Shown: positions 1-6,481 of the stretch, one piece after another
Layout: every line of letters starts with the position of its first letter
How positions within the stretch are numbered: position 1 is the stretch's first letter
NCBI RefSeq assembly: GCF_018138085.1
Contig: NZ_CP073106.1
Location: forward strand, 22,676-86,675
Length of the DNA: 64,000 bases
Direction of reading: 5' to 3'
Source: Stutzerimonas stutzeri
GTDB taxonomy: Bacteria; Pseudomonadota; Gammaproteobacteria; Pseudomonadales; Pseudomonadaceae
Notes under the pieces: model-generated
Databases searched by the model: none
What the model was told of the DNA's origin: nothing
The model's input: only the letters and a program-made list of their open reading frames with translations
Translations under genes and position numbers: made by a program

Positions 1-903
1 GTACTCCGGCACGATGATCAGATCACGCAGATAACCGTCCTCGATCGCCAGGCGGTTGAGAGAGCGCCAGTCCTTACCCGGTTCGACCAGGGCGAGACGT
101 ACCCAGGTTTTCCAGTGCAAAGCGGGTACCCGGTGCATCGGCCCCGCGAGGTCGATATCGCCCGGCATCGGCATGCGGCCAAGGATCTCGCCGACCCCAC
201 GCAGATTGTGTGTCTGCGGCTGGTAGAGGAAGGCCGGCACGCGTTCGACATGTCGGGCGACCAGCAAGAAGCGTGGCCGGCTCTGCGCCAGGCCGGCGAT
301 CTTGCCGCAGTCGTGGACGGTCTCTTCCACGGCGTAGCCGTAGTGGCGGAAAAGACCGACGATCTGATCGAGGAGGTAGCGGCCCCGGGAGGCAAGGCGC
401 GGGACGTTCTCGAAAACGATCAGCTTGACCGGGTTATGCGCCCAGGCTTCCAGCATTAGCCAGACGCAACGGAGCGTCAGCTCGTTGAGGGCCATGTACT
501 TCGGTGTCACGCTCATGGACTCGGGAAGCAAGCCAGAGGCACCCTTGCAAGGGCTGCTGATGAAGACCGCGTCAGGATCCTCACCGCCAGCGGCGCGGCG
601 GATATCGTCGAGGCCCGCCTCTTTCCAGTCGGCAGGTGGTTGTTCACCGTGGAAGGCGATGTACTGCTCGCGTGTGAACAGATCCAACATTGTGCCCTTG
701 GTGCCAGTGAGTTGTTCGAAGTCCGCTAGACCGGCTTGATCGATGTCGACGCCTCCGATGCAGCGCCAGTTACCGATCATGTTGGCAATCTGCAGAACGC
801 TGTCATTGAAACCGGCCGCACCCGAGCCCAGGCCACAGCAGAAGCCGAAGTGTTTGTAGGTTCGCTTGATGCTTAGCCCTGTTGGGCTCCCATTACTGAT
901 CAT
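1..903 (-). CDS. C5-cytosine DNA methyltransferase, C-terminus cut by window edge
   Basis: A 301-codon open frame runs from an ATG at 903 to the window edge, so the C-terminal part lies outside. Visible family motifs, in order: a motif-I-like glycine-rich segment FCCGLGSGAAGF near residues 20-32, the motif IV Pro-Cys pair (SSPCKG, residues 117-121, catalytic Cys119), motif VI ENV (165-167) and motif VIII QSRPRF (207-212). This is the expected order for enzymes that methylate cytosine at C5, with target recognition further on. The start is supported by an AGGAG site six bases upstream, inside a hairpin leader shared with two other genes. On a plasmid such an orphan enzyme commonly modifies DNA against host restriction; no cognate endonuclease is visible. 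Family is secure; target sequence unknown. Confidence 0.88.
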   Translation of the reverse strand, partial: MISNGSPTGLSIKRTYKHFGFCCGLGSGAAGFNDSVLQIANMIGNWRCIGGVDIDQAGLADFEQLTGTKGTMLDLFTREQYIAFHGEQPPADWKEAGLDDIRRAAGGEDPDAVFISSPCKGASGLLPESMSVTPKYMALNELTLRCVWLMLEAWAHNPVKLIVFENVPRLASRGRYLLDQIVGLFRHYGYAVEETVHDCGKIAGLAQSRPRFLLVARHVERVPAFLYQPQTHNLRGVGEILGRMPMPGDIDLAGPMHRVPALHWKTWVRLALVEPGKDWRSLNRLAIEDGYLRDLIIVPEY

Positions 904-910
904 CGAATGC

Positions 911-950
911 TCCTAGACGTTTTATTTCTACCTGGTAGCCGCCAGGTACT
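911..950 (-). promoter_or_regulatory. CGGCUA hairpin leader, copy 1
   Basis: Read on the minus strand, a perfect 6-bp stem ACCTGG/CCAGGT (930-947) closes the hexaloop CGGCTA. About 13 bases later comes CGTCTAGGAGC, which contains the ribosome binding site of the methyltransferase. The same loop and the same binding-site context recur before the 97-residue gene and repA with different stems, which points to a conserved RNA structure. Function inferred only. Confidence 0.7.
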
Positions 951-960
951 TAAATACAGG

Positions 961-990
961 CGTAGCTAAGTACGTACGTACATAACTACG
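961..990. repeat. TACGTA cluster 1
   Basis: Overlapping TACGTACGTA-type tetranucleotide repeats lie between the small Cys peptide gene and the methyltransferase leader. It is the first of eight intergenic clusters and a candidate binding site for the plasmid RHH (ParG-like) protein. Confidence 0.6.
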
Positions 991-1123
991 CAGAAAGAAA
1001 CTTATAAAGCCCTTCACGGAAGCACTTGGGGCAAGCCGCGATGGCCTCTTCGATCTGCCAGCGGGCGAGCCGCTTGATCTCGACAAGCGGAAGGGAAGCG
1101 ATCTGGGAATATTTGCAGTGCAT
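986..1123 (-). CDS. 45-residue Cys-containing peptide, unknown
   Basis: A short frame begins at the ATG at 1121-1123 and ends with TAG at 986-988. It is supported by a strong GGAGGG ribosome binding site seven bases upstream. The product has an early His-Cys pair and a CPKC pair near residues 31-34 on either side of a basic, amphipathic segment (EIKRLARWQIEEA), so it could bind a metal. It lies between two TACGTA clusters on the same strand as the methyltransferase, parA and repA. I do not recognise a family. Being short, it could still be a chance frame, but the binding site and the start are convincing. Confidence 0.5.
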   Translation of the reverse strand: MHCKYSQIASLPLVEIKRLARWQIEEAIAACPKCFREGLYKFLSA

Positions 1124-1167
1124 TGTTCAACCCTCCAACCCAGCGGAATGCTGGTAAAGGGAATTCT

Positions 1168-1199
1168 ATACGTAGCTACGTACGTACGTAAACACGTAA
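1168..1199. repeat. TACGTA cluster 2
   Basis: Three to four overlapping ACGTACGT units lie upstream of the Cys peptide gene and just before the first composite GC-rich element. Candidate RHH-protein binding site. Confidence 0.6.
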
Positions 1200-1263
1200 T
1201 TAAATATTTACAGCCTTTGGCGCGCCTGGTGCGCTTAGGGGAGCACCCCGGTATGCACGTGAG

Positions 1264-1504
1264 TTCACCGCCGTCGGCGGTACCGGCCAGGCCGGGCGGC
1301 GGTGGAGTTGCTGCGGGCCTGCGCTCGGGCGCGGAGTTAGATCCTCGGTGTGCTCGAGGTCGACCAGGAGCTGTTGCTGCCGATCGGCGCCGGCGGCGCG
1401 GATCTGGTTGTGGAGTTCCTGCAGGGCGAGGTGGCCATCACCAGGTGCTGGAGTTGGTGGGTGCGTATATCGGCGACGTTGTACGTCGGTGTCTGGGTGG
1501 GATT
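1264..1504 (+). repeat. palindrome-rich module array 1 (about one module)
   Basis: About one copy of the GC-rich 211-215 bp module, followed by a linker that holds CGTATATCGGCGAC (1464-1477), one mismatch from an inverted replication iteron. The module contains six-base palindromes such as GGTACC, CTCGAG, GTCGAC, CGATCG, GGCGCC and CTGCAG. It runs directly into the 210-bp structured element. No gene is supported here. Confidence 0.75.
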
Positions 1505-1714
1505 GTTGGTCAAGGGTCTGCCCGGAAGCCGCAGCGGAGCGGAACCAGCTTGCTGGAGAGCACCGAACGGGTGAGGACAGAAGCGAAGCGCGCCCTTGTA
1601 CCAGGAGCTTGAGAAGTAAGGCTCCGCCAGCGGTTCAGGGGGTTTGCTTTTCCCCCTGGGCCGTTGGGGACAGAGGCCGACTCGCTCCCTTCCTTAGGAA
1701 GGGCGGGGGGATGG
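1505..1714 (+). repeat. 210-bp structured element, copy 1
   Basis: First of seven near-identical copies, all on the plus strand, starting GTTGGTCAAGGG and ending GGGCGGGGGGATGG. Visible hairpins: CCAGC-TTG-CTGG, CAGGGGG (1636-1642) with CCCCCTG (1652-1658), and CCCTTCC-TTA-GGAAGGG (1687-1703). Among copies the loops and junctions vary while the stems stay paired. I see no terminal inverted repeats, no transposase and no conserved reading frame. It could be a noncoding RNA, a recombination site or a non-autonomous mobile element. Confidence 0.85.
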
Positions 1715-1720
1715 AATCAT

Positions 1721-1744
1721 AAAAGGCCGCTGCTGCGGCCTTTT
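1721..1744. terminator. bidirectional terminator
   Basis: A perfect 10-bp stem AAAAGGCCGC/GCGGCCTTTT with a 4-base loop, A-run on one side and T-run on the other. It closes the parA operon on the minus strand and would end any transcript through the 210-bp element on the plus strand. Confidence 0.85.
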
Positions 1745-1751
1745 GTGTATT

Positions 1752-1783
1752 TACGTACGTAGGTACGTAATTAGGTACTTACG
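1752..1783. repeat. TACGTA cluster 3
   Basis: Four ACGTA units lie between the terminator and the end of the RHH gene, overlapping its last codons. Candidate RHH-protein site. Confidence 0.55.
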
Positions 1784-2057
1784 CGCGTTTGTCCAGCTTC
1801 TTGAAGTAGGCCTCAAGCGCCTCGTCGATCAGGTCTGACTCAGTGACCTTACGACCTTCAAGCTTGCTTCGGCTGAACGATTCATCCCTCAGGCGAGCGT
1901 TGTAGGTCTTCCGGATCCGAATAGTCTTGTTCTCGCGCTCGGTGGAATTACCAGGCGTAGCAACAGGGGTTGGCTGCGGTGCGGGCGCAGGAGTCGGCTC
2001 AACAGCGCCTTCTGCACCGCCACCACGGAACTCGTCGAGAGACGGCTTCGCTTTCAT
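1779..2057 (-). CDS. ribbon-helix-helix partner of ParA (ParG-like)
   Basis: A 92-residue protein with a flexible Pro/Ala-rich N-terminal half (residues 15-38) and a C-terminal segment (about 45-92) that fits a ribbon-helix-helix DNA-binding fold: a short beta-type stretch KTIRIRK followed by two predicted helices. Its ATG overlaps the parA stop codon as ATGA, so the two are translationally coupled. In small ParA (type Ib) systems this second gene encodes the centromere-binding, autoregulating partner whose mobile tail stimulates the ATPase. The repeated TACGTA clusters around this operon are the obvious candidate targets, which is inference. A simple regulator unrelated to partition is less likely given the overlap. 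Confidence 0.72.
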   Translation of the reverse strand: MKAKPSLDEFRGGGAEGAVEPTPAPAPQPTPVATPGNSTERENKTIRIRKTYNARLRDESFSRSKLEGRKVTESDLIDEALEAYFKKLDKRA

Positions 2058-2692
2058 TTCTTCACCTCTTCGTAGAACGCCTTCATCTCAGCAATGGCCT
2101 GATGGTCCTTCGCAATCTCTTCAATCGTGCGACCTTCGCCAATCGCCCGGCGGAAAACAACGCGCTCACACACTCTCGCGTCTAAAACCGTTAGAGAAGA
2201 CTCTTCAAGGTACTTGAGCATGTCCTTGATATCTTTCGTGCGAGGATCAATACGCGTCAGTAGCACCTTTACCTTCAGCTTGGGGTTGTAGTCCTTGGCC
2301 AGGTCGACCACTTCAAGCAGATCCGTCATTGCGGCAGCATCGAGCCCTGAAGCACCAACAGGAATGACCGCAACATCAGCGAGGAGAAGGGCGTTCCGAA
2401 GCCCTGGGGCATCCCGGCCACCAGCATCGACGACTGTATTCTGATAGTTACCAACGAGCTCCTTGCCCTCGTCAAAAATGGCTTTGCCCCGAAGGCAGAT
2501 AGTCGTTGGCATGGGGCGCCCTTTTGCTTCCTCACACTCCCGCCGCCAAGCAGCCCAGGTCGCAGCACTTTCTTGAGGGTCACCATCAATCAGCAATGAT
2601 GGGCCTTCTGCAGCAAGGTCGCAGGCTAAATGAATGGCGGTCGTGGATTTGCCAACCCCACCTTTGGTGTTAACGATTGCATAAACAGTCAT
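2054..2692 (-). CDS. parA: ParA-family partition ATPase
   Basis: A 212-residue ParA/MinD-type ATPase. The deviant Walker A KGGVGKST occurs at residues 10-17, then LLIDGDPQ near 35 and VVDAGGRD near 86 (Walker B region). It lacks an N-terminal HTH, so it belongs to the short ParF-like class that moves plasmids on the nucleoid together with a small DNA-binding partner. I chose the ATG at 2692 because AAGGGG stands shortly upstream and the protein then begins directly with the first beta strand; an upstream start at 2767 would add an unlikely 25-residue extension. A TACGTA cluster sits at its promoter, consistent with autoregulation by the RHH protein. Confident assignment. Confidence 0.93.
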   Translation of the reverse strand: MTVYAIVNTKGGVGKSTTAIHLACDLAAEGPSLLIDGDPQESAATWAAWRRECEEAKGRPMPTTICLRGKAIFDEGKELVGNYQNTVVDAGGRDAPGLRNALLLADVAVIPVGASGLDAAAMTDLLEVVDLAKDYNPKLKVKVLLTRIDPRTKDIKDMLKYLEESSLTVLDARVCERVVFRRAIGEGRTIEEIAKDHQAIAEMKAFYEEVKK

Positions 2693-2714
2693 CTCATGCC
2701 CCTTACATACCGGC

Positions 2715-2734
2715 GTACGTACGTATTTACGTAA
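2715..2734. repeat. TACGTA cluster 4 (parA promoter region)
   Basis: GTACGTACGTA and TTACGTAA lie in the 59-base gap upstream of parA. This is where an autoregulatory or centromere-like site would be expected. Confidence 0.6.
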
Positions 2735-2751
2735 ATAATGAATTAAGTAGG

Positions 2752-2958
2752 CTAGGAAAGCAACCAAAAGGCATGTACCGCAACCTTGTCTTTGCCTACG
2801 CCAAGCTCGTCTGCAATAGATCGCTTTGCCTTTGACAAAAGCCGATCCTCAACCTGAATCTCGGTTAACCCGCTCACATCTAGCTGAACCAACTGCTCCC
2901 GCGGCTCAGGCCGCTCTGCCGTCATGTCCACATAGAGAACCATGTAACGCCGTTGCAT
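2752..2958 (-). CDS. 68-residue protein, unknown
   Basis: A small acidic/basic mixed protein with no recognised domain. The start at 2958 is chosen because GAGGG stands six bases upstream; an in-frame start at 2973 lacks a binding site. The middle contains VEDRLLSKAKRSIADELGVG, likely a helix pair. It is flanked on both sides by TACGTA clusters and lies between parA and the 97-residue gene, so it probably shares the maintenance regulon. It may be a small accessory partition or copy-control protein, but nothing in the sequence proves that. Confidence 0.6.
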   Translation of the reverse strand: MQRRYMVLYVDMTAERPEPREQLVQLDVSGLTEIQVEDRLLSKAKRSIADELGVGKDKVAVHAFWLLS

Positions 2959-2978
2959 TATGTACCCTCGCAATTAAA

Positions 2979-3013
2979 TACGCACGTACCTACGTACTTA
3001 CGTAATTACGTAA
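2979..3013. repeat. TACGTA cluster 5
   Basis: Five TACGTA/TACGTAAT units in 35 bases between two minus-strand genes. This is among the densest of the clusters. Confidence 0.6.
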
Positions 3014-3016
3014 TTA

Positions 3017-3310
3017 CTACCAAGATTCACCGGCGTGTTCGCGTTCGAGCAATGCTTTCAGGTGCTCGATCGCGTCCTGGTTGTTACGGATGGCGTAATC
3101 CGGGAAAGCTGTTTTCCCGCTCTCGCCACGCTTGATCAGGTCTTCAATGTGGTCGAGTTCGAACCCCATCGAGGTAAGAGTCTCTTTGTCGCCATTGGCT
3201 ACGGCCTGATTGGCGTCAAGCATCATTTGCTGCGCATCGGTCAGCCGACGAATTTCGTACTCAAGTTGACGGATCCGCGCAGGATCCGGCTTCTTAGGCG
3301 GATTGAACAT
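3017..3310 (-). CDS. 97-residue protein with hairpin leader, unknown
   Basis: A soluble, helical, charged protein of unknown family. The reading frame is open up to 3403, but the shared leader (hairpin plus CTAGGAG) ends six bases before the ATG at 3310, which fixes the start. A helical segment around residues 12-45 (RQLEYEIRRLTDAQQMMLDA) looks like a short coiled coil. Sharing its leader with repA and the methyltransferase, and lying next to repA, it is a good candidate for a replication- or establishment-related accessory protein. That role is inference. Confidence 0.65.
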   Translation of the reverse strand: MFNPPKKPDPARIRQLEYEIRRLTDAQQMMLDANQAVANGDKETLTSMGFELDHIEDLIKRGESGKTAFPDYAIRNNQDAIEHLKALLEREHAGESW

Positions 3311-3317
3311 GCGAACG

Positions 3318-3364
3318 CTCCTAGACGGTTTTTCGTTACAACGAGCCTTGGTAGCCGCCAAGGC
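3318..3364 (-). promoter_or_regulatory. CGGCUA hairpin leader, copy 2
   Basis: A 7-bp stem GCCTTGG/CCAAGGC (3345-3364) closes the loop CGGCTA on the minus strand. The ribosome binding site CTAGGAG (3318-3324) follows about 20 bases later. The stem sequence differs from copies 1 and 3 while pairing is kept. Confidence 0.72.
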
Positions 3365-3410
3365 ATCGTTGGTTTTCCTGAGAGGAAACCGGATTATAGT
3401 CATACTACAT

Positions 3411-3437
3411 ACTTACGTAAATACATACATACGTATA
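3411..3437. repeat. TACGTA cluster 6
   Basis: TTACGTAA and several TACATA/TACGTA units lie downstream of repA, next to an iteron. Candidate RHH-protein site. Confidence 0.5.
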
Positions 3438-3449
3438 ACGGCGCGATAT

Positions 3450-3637
3450 TGTCGGCGAAAGACGTCCCTGCGAACGGCACCCTGAGCAGCGCTCAACGGC
3501 GCCTCTACGCACCGCTTCGTCGGCGCCTAGAAAAAGACGAATTCCTAACGAACGCCTCGCTACGCAAGGGAATGGAATCCGTGATGCTTGTTCAGAAGGG
3601 GAGGGGACAGAAATAGCGCGGGTGTCGGTGAAATACG
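3450..3637. repeat. two iterons downstream of repA
   Basis: Two 15-bp iteron copies, TGTCGGCGAAAGACG at 3450-3464 and TGTCGGTGAAATACG at 3623-3637, flank an otherwise empty 240-base stretch after the repA stop. They match the origin consensus TGTCGGYRAWAKACG. Copies on both sides of repA suggest RepA-mediated looping or handcuffing. The stretch between them holds a protein-like plus-strand open frame without a convincing start, which I do not call. Confidence 0.7.
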
Positions 3638-3644
3638 CTGAGCG

Positions 3645-4661
3645 TCAAGCCGGCGCAGTGCGCTCGAGCTTTTCGTACCATGCATAGCCATCGGGCATTT
3701 TTGAAAGCTCCTCCATGAGTGCCTTGTTATTGCGGGTATAGAAAACGACTCGTTGAACCTTCTTATTGCTGCTATCAAGCGCAATACGGTAATCGGGTAG
3801 GGAGTCGCGCTTGATGATGCTGCGTACCTCTGATCGAAAACGTCTCAGATCCTGGGTAGAACCGGTTTTCTGACGAAGGATCTCGATATCGCATTTCCAC
3901 AGTGCCTTTTCACCAGTGTGCTTTCGCGCAAGTTCGTAGAGGCGACGCTCGAGCGCTTGGCCGAGCTCGAAGTAGCGGCGGTCGATGGTCAGCACTTCGT
4001 AATGGATCAGAGCGTTGTACAACCATTCAGAGATTGTGACGCTGACCTCAAGAGCACCTTTCCCGTTGGCCGTGTGTCGATCAATTTCATAGTCATCGAT
4101 CAGGCCAAATCCGCGCACCTGCTCAACACCCCCTGTTTGGATGTTGGTCTCCAGGTTGGTGCCCTTGAGCCGTCTGAGCATGTCGACTACCAGGTAATAG
4201 GAATTTCCACCAGGCGACCGACAGGTACCGGTGAGGAATCTGTAGATATCAACCTTAACCTTTCTGGCAATCGGCAAGCCTGACTGGCGAGCTTCAATTA
4301 GCTGTGAGCCAATGAATAGAAGCAGATCCTTGTCGAAAACCGTTGCAGCGCCAACAACTGACGGGGTGATTCGGATTCGCTTTTTGGTCGAGGGGTTCAC
4401 GTATTCCCGAATCTCTGTATCGTGCTTCTTCGAAAGGGAGAAGATCGGAAACTCCATGCTCGCAAGGTCGTCCTTCACCGGCCATTGCGTGATGTTGGCC
4501 TGGAAAAGCTCGGTCTGCTCGTACGGCTGAGTTCCTTTTTTTGAGCTGGTCACCAACTCCCCCTCTTCGCAATTTTGCGTGGTTTTCGCTTGACGTTTGG
4601 CGGCGCTACCTGCCGGCGCTTGCTGGATTTCTAGGTCAAACGGTATCATGTTCAAGCCCAT
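3645..4661 (-). CDS. repA: replication initiator protein, RPA family
   Basis: A 338-residue initiator of the RPA (replication initiator protein A) type found on plasmids of Pseudomonas and alphaproteobacteria. Recognised from the family-like core around residues 70-250: SLSKKHDTEIREYVNP, a segment about a short helix bundle (YRFLTGTCRSPGGNSYYLV), and a winged-helix-like part with YFELGQALERRLYELARKH. It would bind the iterons on both sides of its gene and recruit DnaA and helicase. The ATG at 4661 follows the shared hairpin leader and AGGAG. The gene points away from the origin. Translation control through the leader would set copy number. Family assignment is good; details of replication are inferred. 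Confidence 0.85.
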   Translation of the reverse strand: MGLNMIPFDLEIQQAPAGSAAKRQAKTTQNCEEGELVTSSKKGTQPYEQTELFQANITQWPVKDDLASMEFPIFSLSKKHDTEIREYVNPSTKKRIRITPSVVGAATVFDKDLLLFIGSQLIEARQSGLPIARKVKVDIYRFLTGTCRSPGGNSYYLVVDMLRRLKGTNLETNIQTGGVEQVRGFGLIDDYEIDRHTANGKGALEVSVTISEWLYNALIHYEVLTIDRRYFELGQALERRLYELARKHTGEKALWKCDIEILRQKTGSTQDLRRFRSEVRSIIKRDSLPDYRIALDSSNKKVQRVVFYTRNNKALMEELSKMPDGYAWYEKLERTAPA

Positions 4662-4666
4662 TAATG

Positions 4667-4723
4667 CTCCTAGACGGACAGTGCTGGGTAGAAGCCCGGA
4701 TCGGTAGCCGCCGTCCGGGCTTC
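4667..4723 (-). promoter_or_regulatory. CGGCUA hairpin leader, copy 3 (repA)
   Basis: The longest of the three hairpins: a 10-bp stem GAAGCCCGGA/TCCGGGCTTC (4691-4723), one bulged base, three further pairs, then the same hexaloop CGGCTA on the minus strand. CTAGGAG (4667-4673) follows 17 bases later and serves repA. A structured leader in front of a Rep gene is a classic place for copy-number control. Confidence 0.75.
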
Positions 4724-4754
4724 GTCGTTTCTGATGGATGCATATTAGGTGCGT

Positions 4755-4786
4755 TACGTATATACGTAAAGCCGTAATTACGTAGT
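4755..4786. repeat. TACGTA cluster 7
   Basis: GTTACGTATATACGTAA and AATTACGTAG lie upstream of the repA leader and directly before 210-bp element copy 2. May overlap the repA promoter. Confidence 0.6.
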
Positions 4787-4794
4787 TATTTGAT

Positions 4795-5005
4795 GTTGGT
4801 CAAGGGTCTGCCCGGAAGCCGCAGCGGAGCGGAACCAGCTTGCTGGAGAGCACCGAACGGGTGAGGACAGAAGCGAAGCGCGCCCTTGTACCAGGAGCTT
4901 GAGAAGTAAGGCTCCGCCAGCGGTTCAGGGGGTTTTGCTTTTCCCCCTGGGCCGTTGGGGACAGAGGCCGACTCGCTCCCTTCCTCAGGAAGGGCGGGGG
5001 GATGG
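4795..5005 (+). repeat. 210-bp structured element, copy 2 (no module array)
   Basis: A complete element with the TCA loop in its CCCTTCC/GGAAGGG hairpin and one extra T in the GGGTTTTGC run. That single-base indel shifts every reading frame relative to other copies and argues against coding. It has no palindrome-rich module before it, so the two parts are separable. It sits between the repA leader and the origin. Confidence 0.85.
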
Positions 5006-5142
5006 TGACAGGCAACGCTCAGGTTCCAGGCTAGCCGCGGCGTTCAGCTACCGGTATACCTGATTACTCGCTTTTGCTTTTCAAAGCTGTTGTTGCAGTC
5101 ATTGTCACGTCCATACCTGCACCCTTGAACCACTCCGGTTCC

Positions 5143-5583
5143 TCATCCTGCTCTCTTAGTAGTTAAAAGATTCTTCTTTGTTAAGAAGAAGTTAATACGC
5201 GCGCGCGTGTTAACCGGTAAGGAATATGGCTCAAGCCCTTGATACAAGAGGCTTTGTGCTTCCTCGTTGTCGGCAATATACGAAACGGCCGTCGGCAATA
5301 GACGAGAAACCGTCGGTGATAGACGACGATGGATGTCGGCGATGTCCAACGTCAGGCAAGCCTTATAGACAGCTTATCCACACCTGTCGGCGATATACGC
5401 GGGGGAGCGCGAGTTGTCGGTGATATACGTTACTGCGCGCTGGCGTACGTCCATAGCCGCCGGCGCTTGATTCTGAGCAAAAAACACACAAAACCCCCGT
5501 TGTAAGCGGGTTTTACCGAATCGCAGGTCGATCCTAAGCGTCGGTGAAATACGAAACGCCATTCAGAATGTCGGCGAAATACG
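5143..5583. other. replication origin with iterons, DnaA box and AT-rich repeat
   Basis: Contents in order: an AT-rich segment with the inverted repeat TTCTTCTT-TGTT-AAGAAGAA (5171-5190), likely the melting region; iterons at 5268-5282, 5290-5304, 5311-5325, a degenerate one at 5334-5348, then 5385-5399, 5415-5429, 5539-5553 and 5569-5583; and a perfect DnaA box TTATCCACA at 5374-5382. The iteron consensus is TGTCGGYRAWAKACG. Adjacent to repA, this has every hallmark of an iteron-controlled theta origin. There is no gene in it. A weak terminator-like hairpin (AAAACCC...GGGTTTT) lies near 5491-5515. Confidence 0.85.
5374..5382 (+). promoter_or_regulatory. DnaA box
   Basis: Perfect match to the consensus TTATCCACA, three bases before an iteron, inside the origin. 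Confidence 0.85.
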
Positions 5584-5684
5584 TCACCGATTGAACTGCC
5601 CAGATTCTGTATCGCTGCCAGCCCGACAAACCGGCCGCTCTTTGGAACTCCCTCTGAGCTTCCGCAAGCGGGGGCTCTGCCGTC

Positions 5685-5712
5685 TTGTCGTTTTTCGCAT
5701 CATGGTTATAAT
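5685..5712 (+). promoter_or_regulatory. sigma70-type promoter of the traM operon
   Basis: TTGTCG (5685-5690), 16 bases, then a perfect TATAAT (5707-5712), 25 bases before the traM start codon. It would drive traM-traN-traO. Confidence 0.7.
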
Positions 5713-5737
5713 ACGGAAAAATGACCATGGAGGCTCT

Positions 5738-6472
5738 ATGAGCAGCGATCCTATTCGGCATGATCCAGGTGCCGGCACATCACGCGACGCAGAGGTGGTT
5801 GACGCCATCCTACGTGAGGTCGTGGCAAAGCTACACAGAACTGCTGATGCCGTAGATCCAGCGGTACGCGACGAGCAACAGCGCCGGAAGATTGCCCTGA
5901 TCGCTGCGTCGTCTGTGAAGCTCAATTACATCCTTTCAGTAGCTGTAGTCATTCTCGTGGCACTGGCCAGCGTGCTGGGCTGGTTTGCGGTTCATCCGGA
6001 TCGCCAGTATTTCGCTTCAGACAACGGCCGGATCTTCCCGATGATTCCTTTATCCGAGCCGTATCGGAAGCCAGGGGATGTCATCCAGTTCGCGAAGGAC
6101 ACCCTCAGTCGCTCATTCACGATGGACTTTCAGAACTGGCGACAGCAACTCGAGGACACCCGGGCACGCTACACAAGGCCTGGCTTTAAGTCATACATCG
6201 AAGCGTTGCAAACGTCAGGCGTTCTCGAAACCGTCAGACAACGACGAATGAACATGTCTATCACCGCCGGCACCGGCGTACTGGTGAAGGACGGCGTCGA
6301 GAACGGGGCGTTCATCTGGATGGTTGAGGTTCCGATCGAGGTCAAGCTGACCGGCCAGGCTAATGAGCTCCCCGCTCAACGCTTCATGGCCACCGTCCGC
6401 GTTGAACGCATTCCAACACTGGACTCCATTGAGGGTATCGGTGTTGGCCAACTTGTCACGCGACCGCTGTAG
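5738..6472 (+). CDS. traM: TraM, DotI/IcmL-family inner-membrane transfer protein
   Basis: A 244-residue protein of the DotI/IcmL (TraM) family. Short cytoplasmic N-terminus, one transmembrane segment at about residues 64-84, then a periplasmic domain that ends in the conserved-looking FIWMVEVPIEVKL beta region. DotI builds the inner-membrane ring of Dot/Icm-type secretion systems. The start at 5738 is supported by GGAGG seven bases upstream; the frame extends further upstream without a binding site. The next gene starts ten bases after the stop. First gene of the transfer block, just after the origin. Confidence 0.88.
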   Translation: MSSDPIRHDPGAGTSRDAEVVDAILREVVAKLHRTADAVDPAVRDEQQRRKIALIAASSVKLNYILSVAVVILVALASVLGWFAVHPDRQYFASDNGRIFPMIPLSEPYRKPGDVIQFAKDTLSRSFTMDFQNWRQQLEDTRARYTRPGFKSYIEALQTSGVLETVRQRRMNMSITAGTGVLVKDGVENGAFIWMVEVPIEVKLTGQANELPAQRFMATVRVERIPTLDSIEGIGVGQLVTRPL

Positions 6473-6481
6473 GTGAATTCG

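Noticed and set aside
1505..1714. Integron attC or IS-derived MITE
   Set aside because: No attC core sites (GTTRRRY/RYYYAAC) in the right places, no terminal inverted repeats or target duplications that I can see, and no integrase gene beside any copy other than Rci, which has its own sfx sites.
3440..3616. Protein-like plus-strand open frame downstream of repA (ends VQKGRGQK)
   Set aside because: No ATG or GTG start with a binding site before the protein-like part, and iterons overlap it. Could be a gene remnant; not strong enough to call.
4800..5015. Minus-strand frame across the 210-bp element (about 64 codons, present in several copies)
   Set aside because: A one-base indel in the T-run and variable stem loops shift the frame between copies; changes keep hairpins rather than codons.
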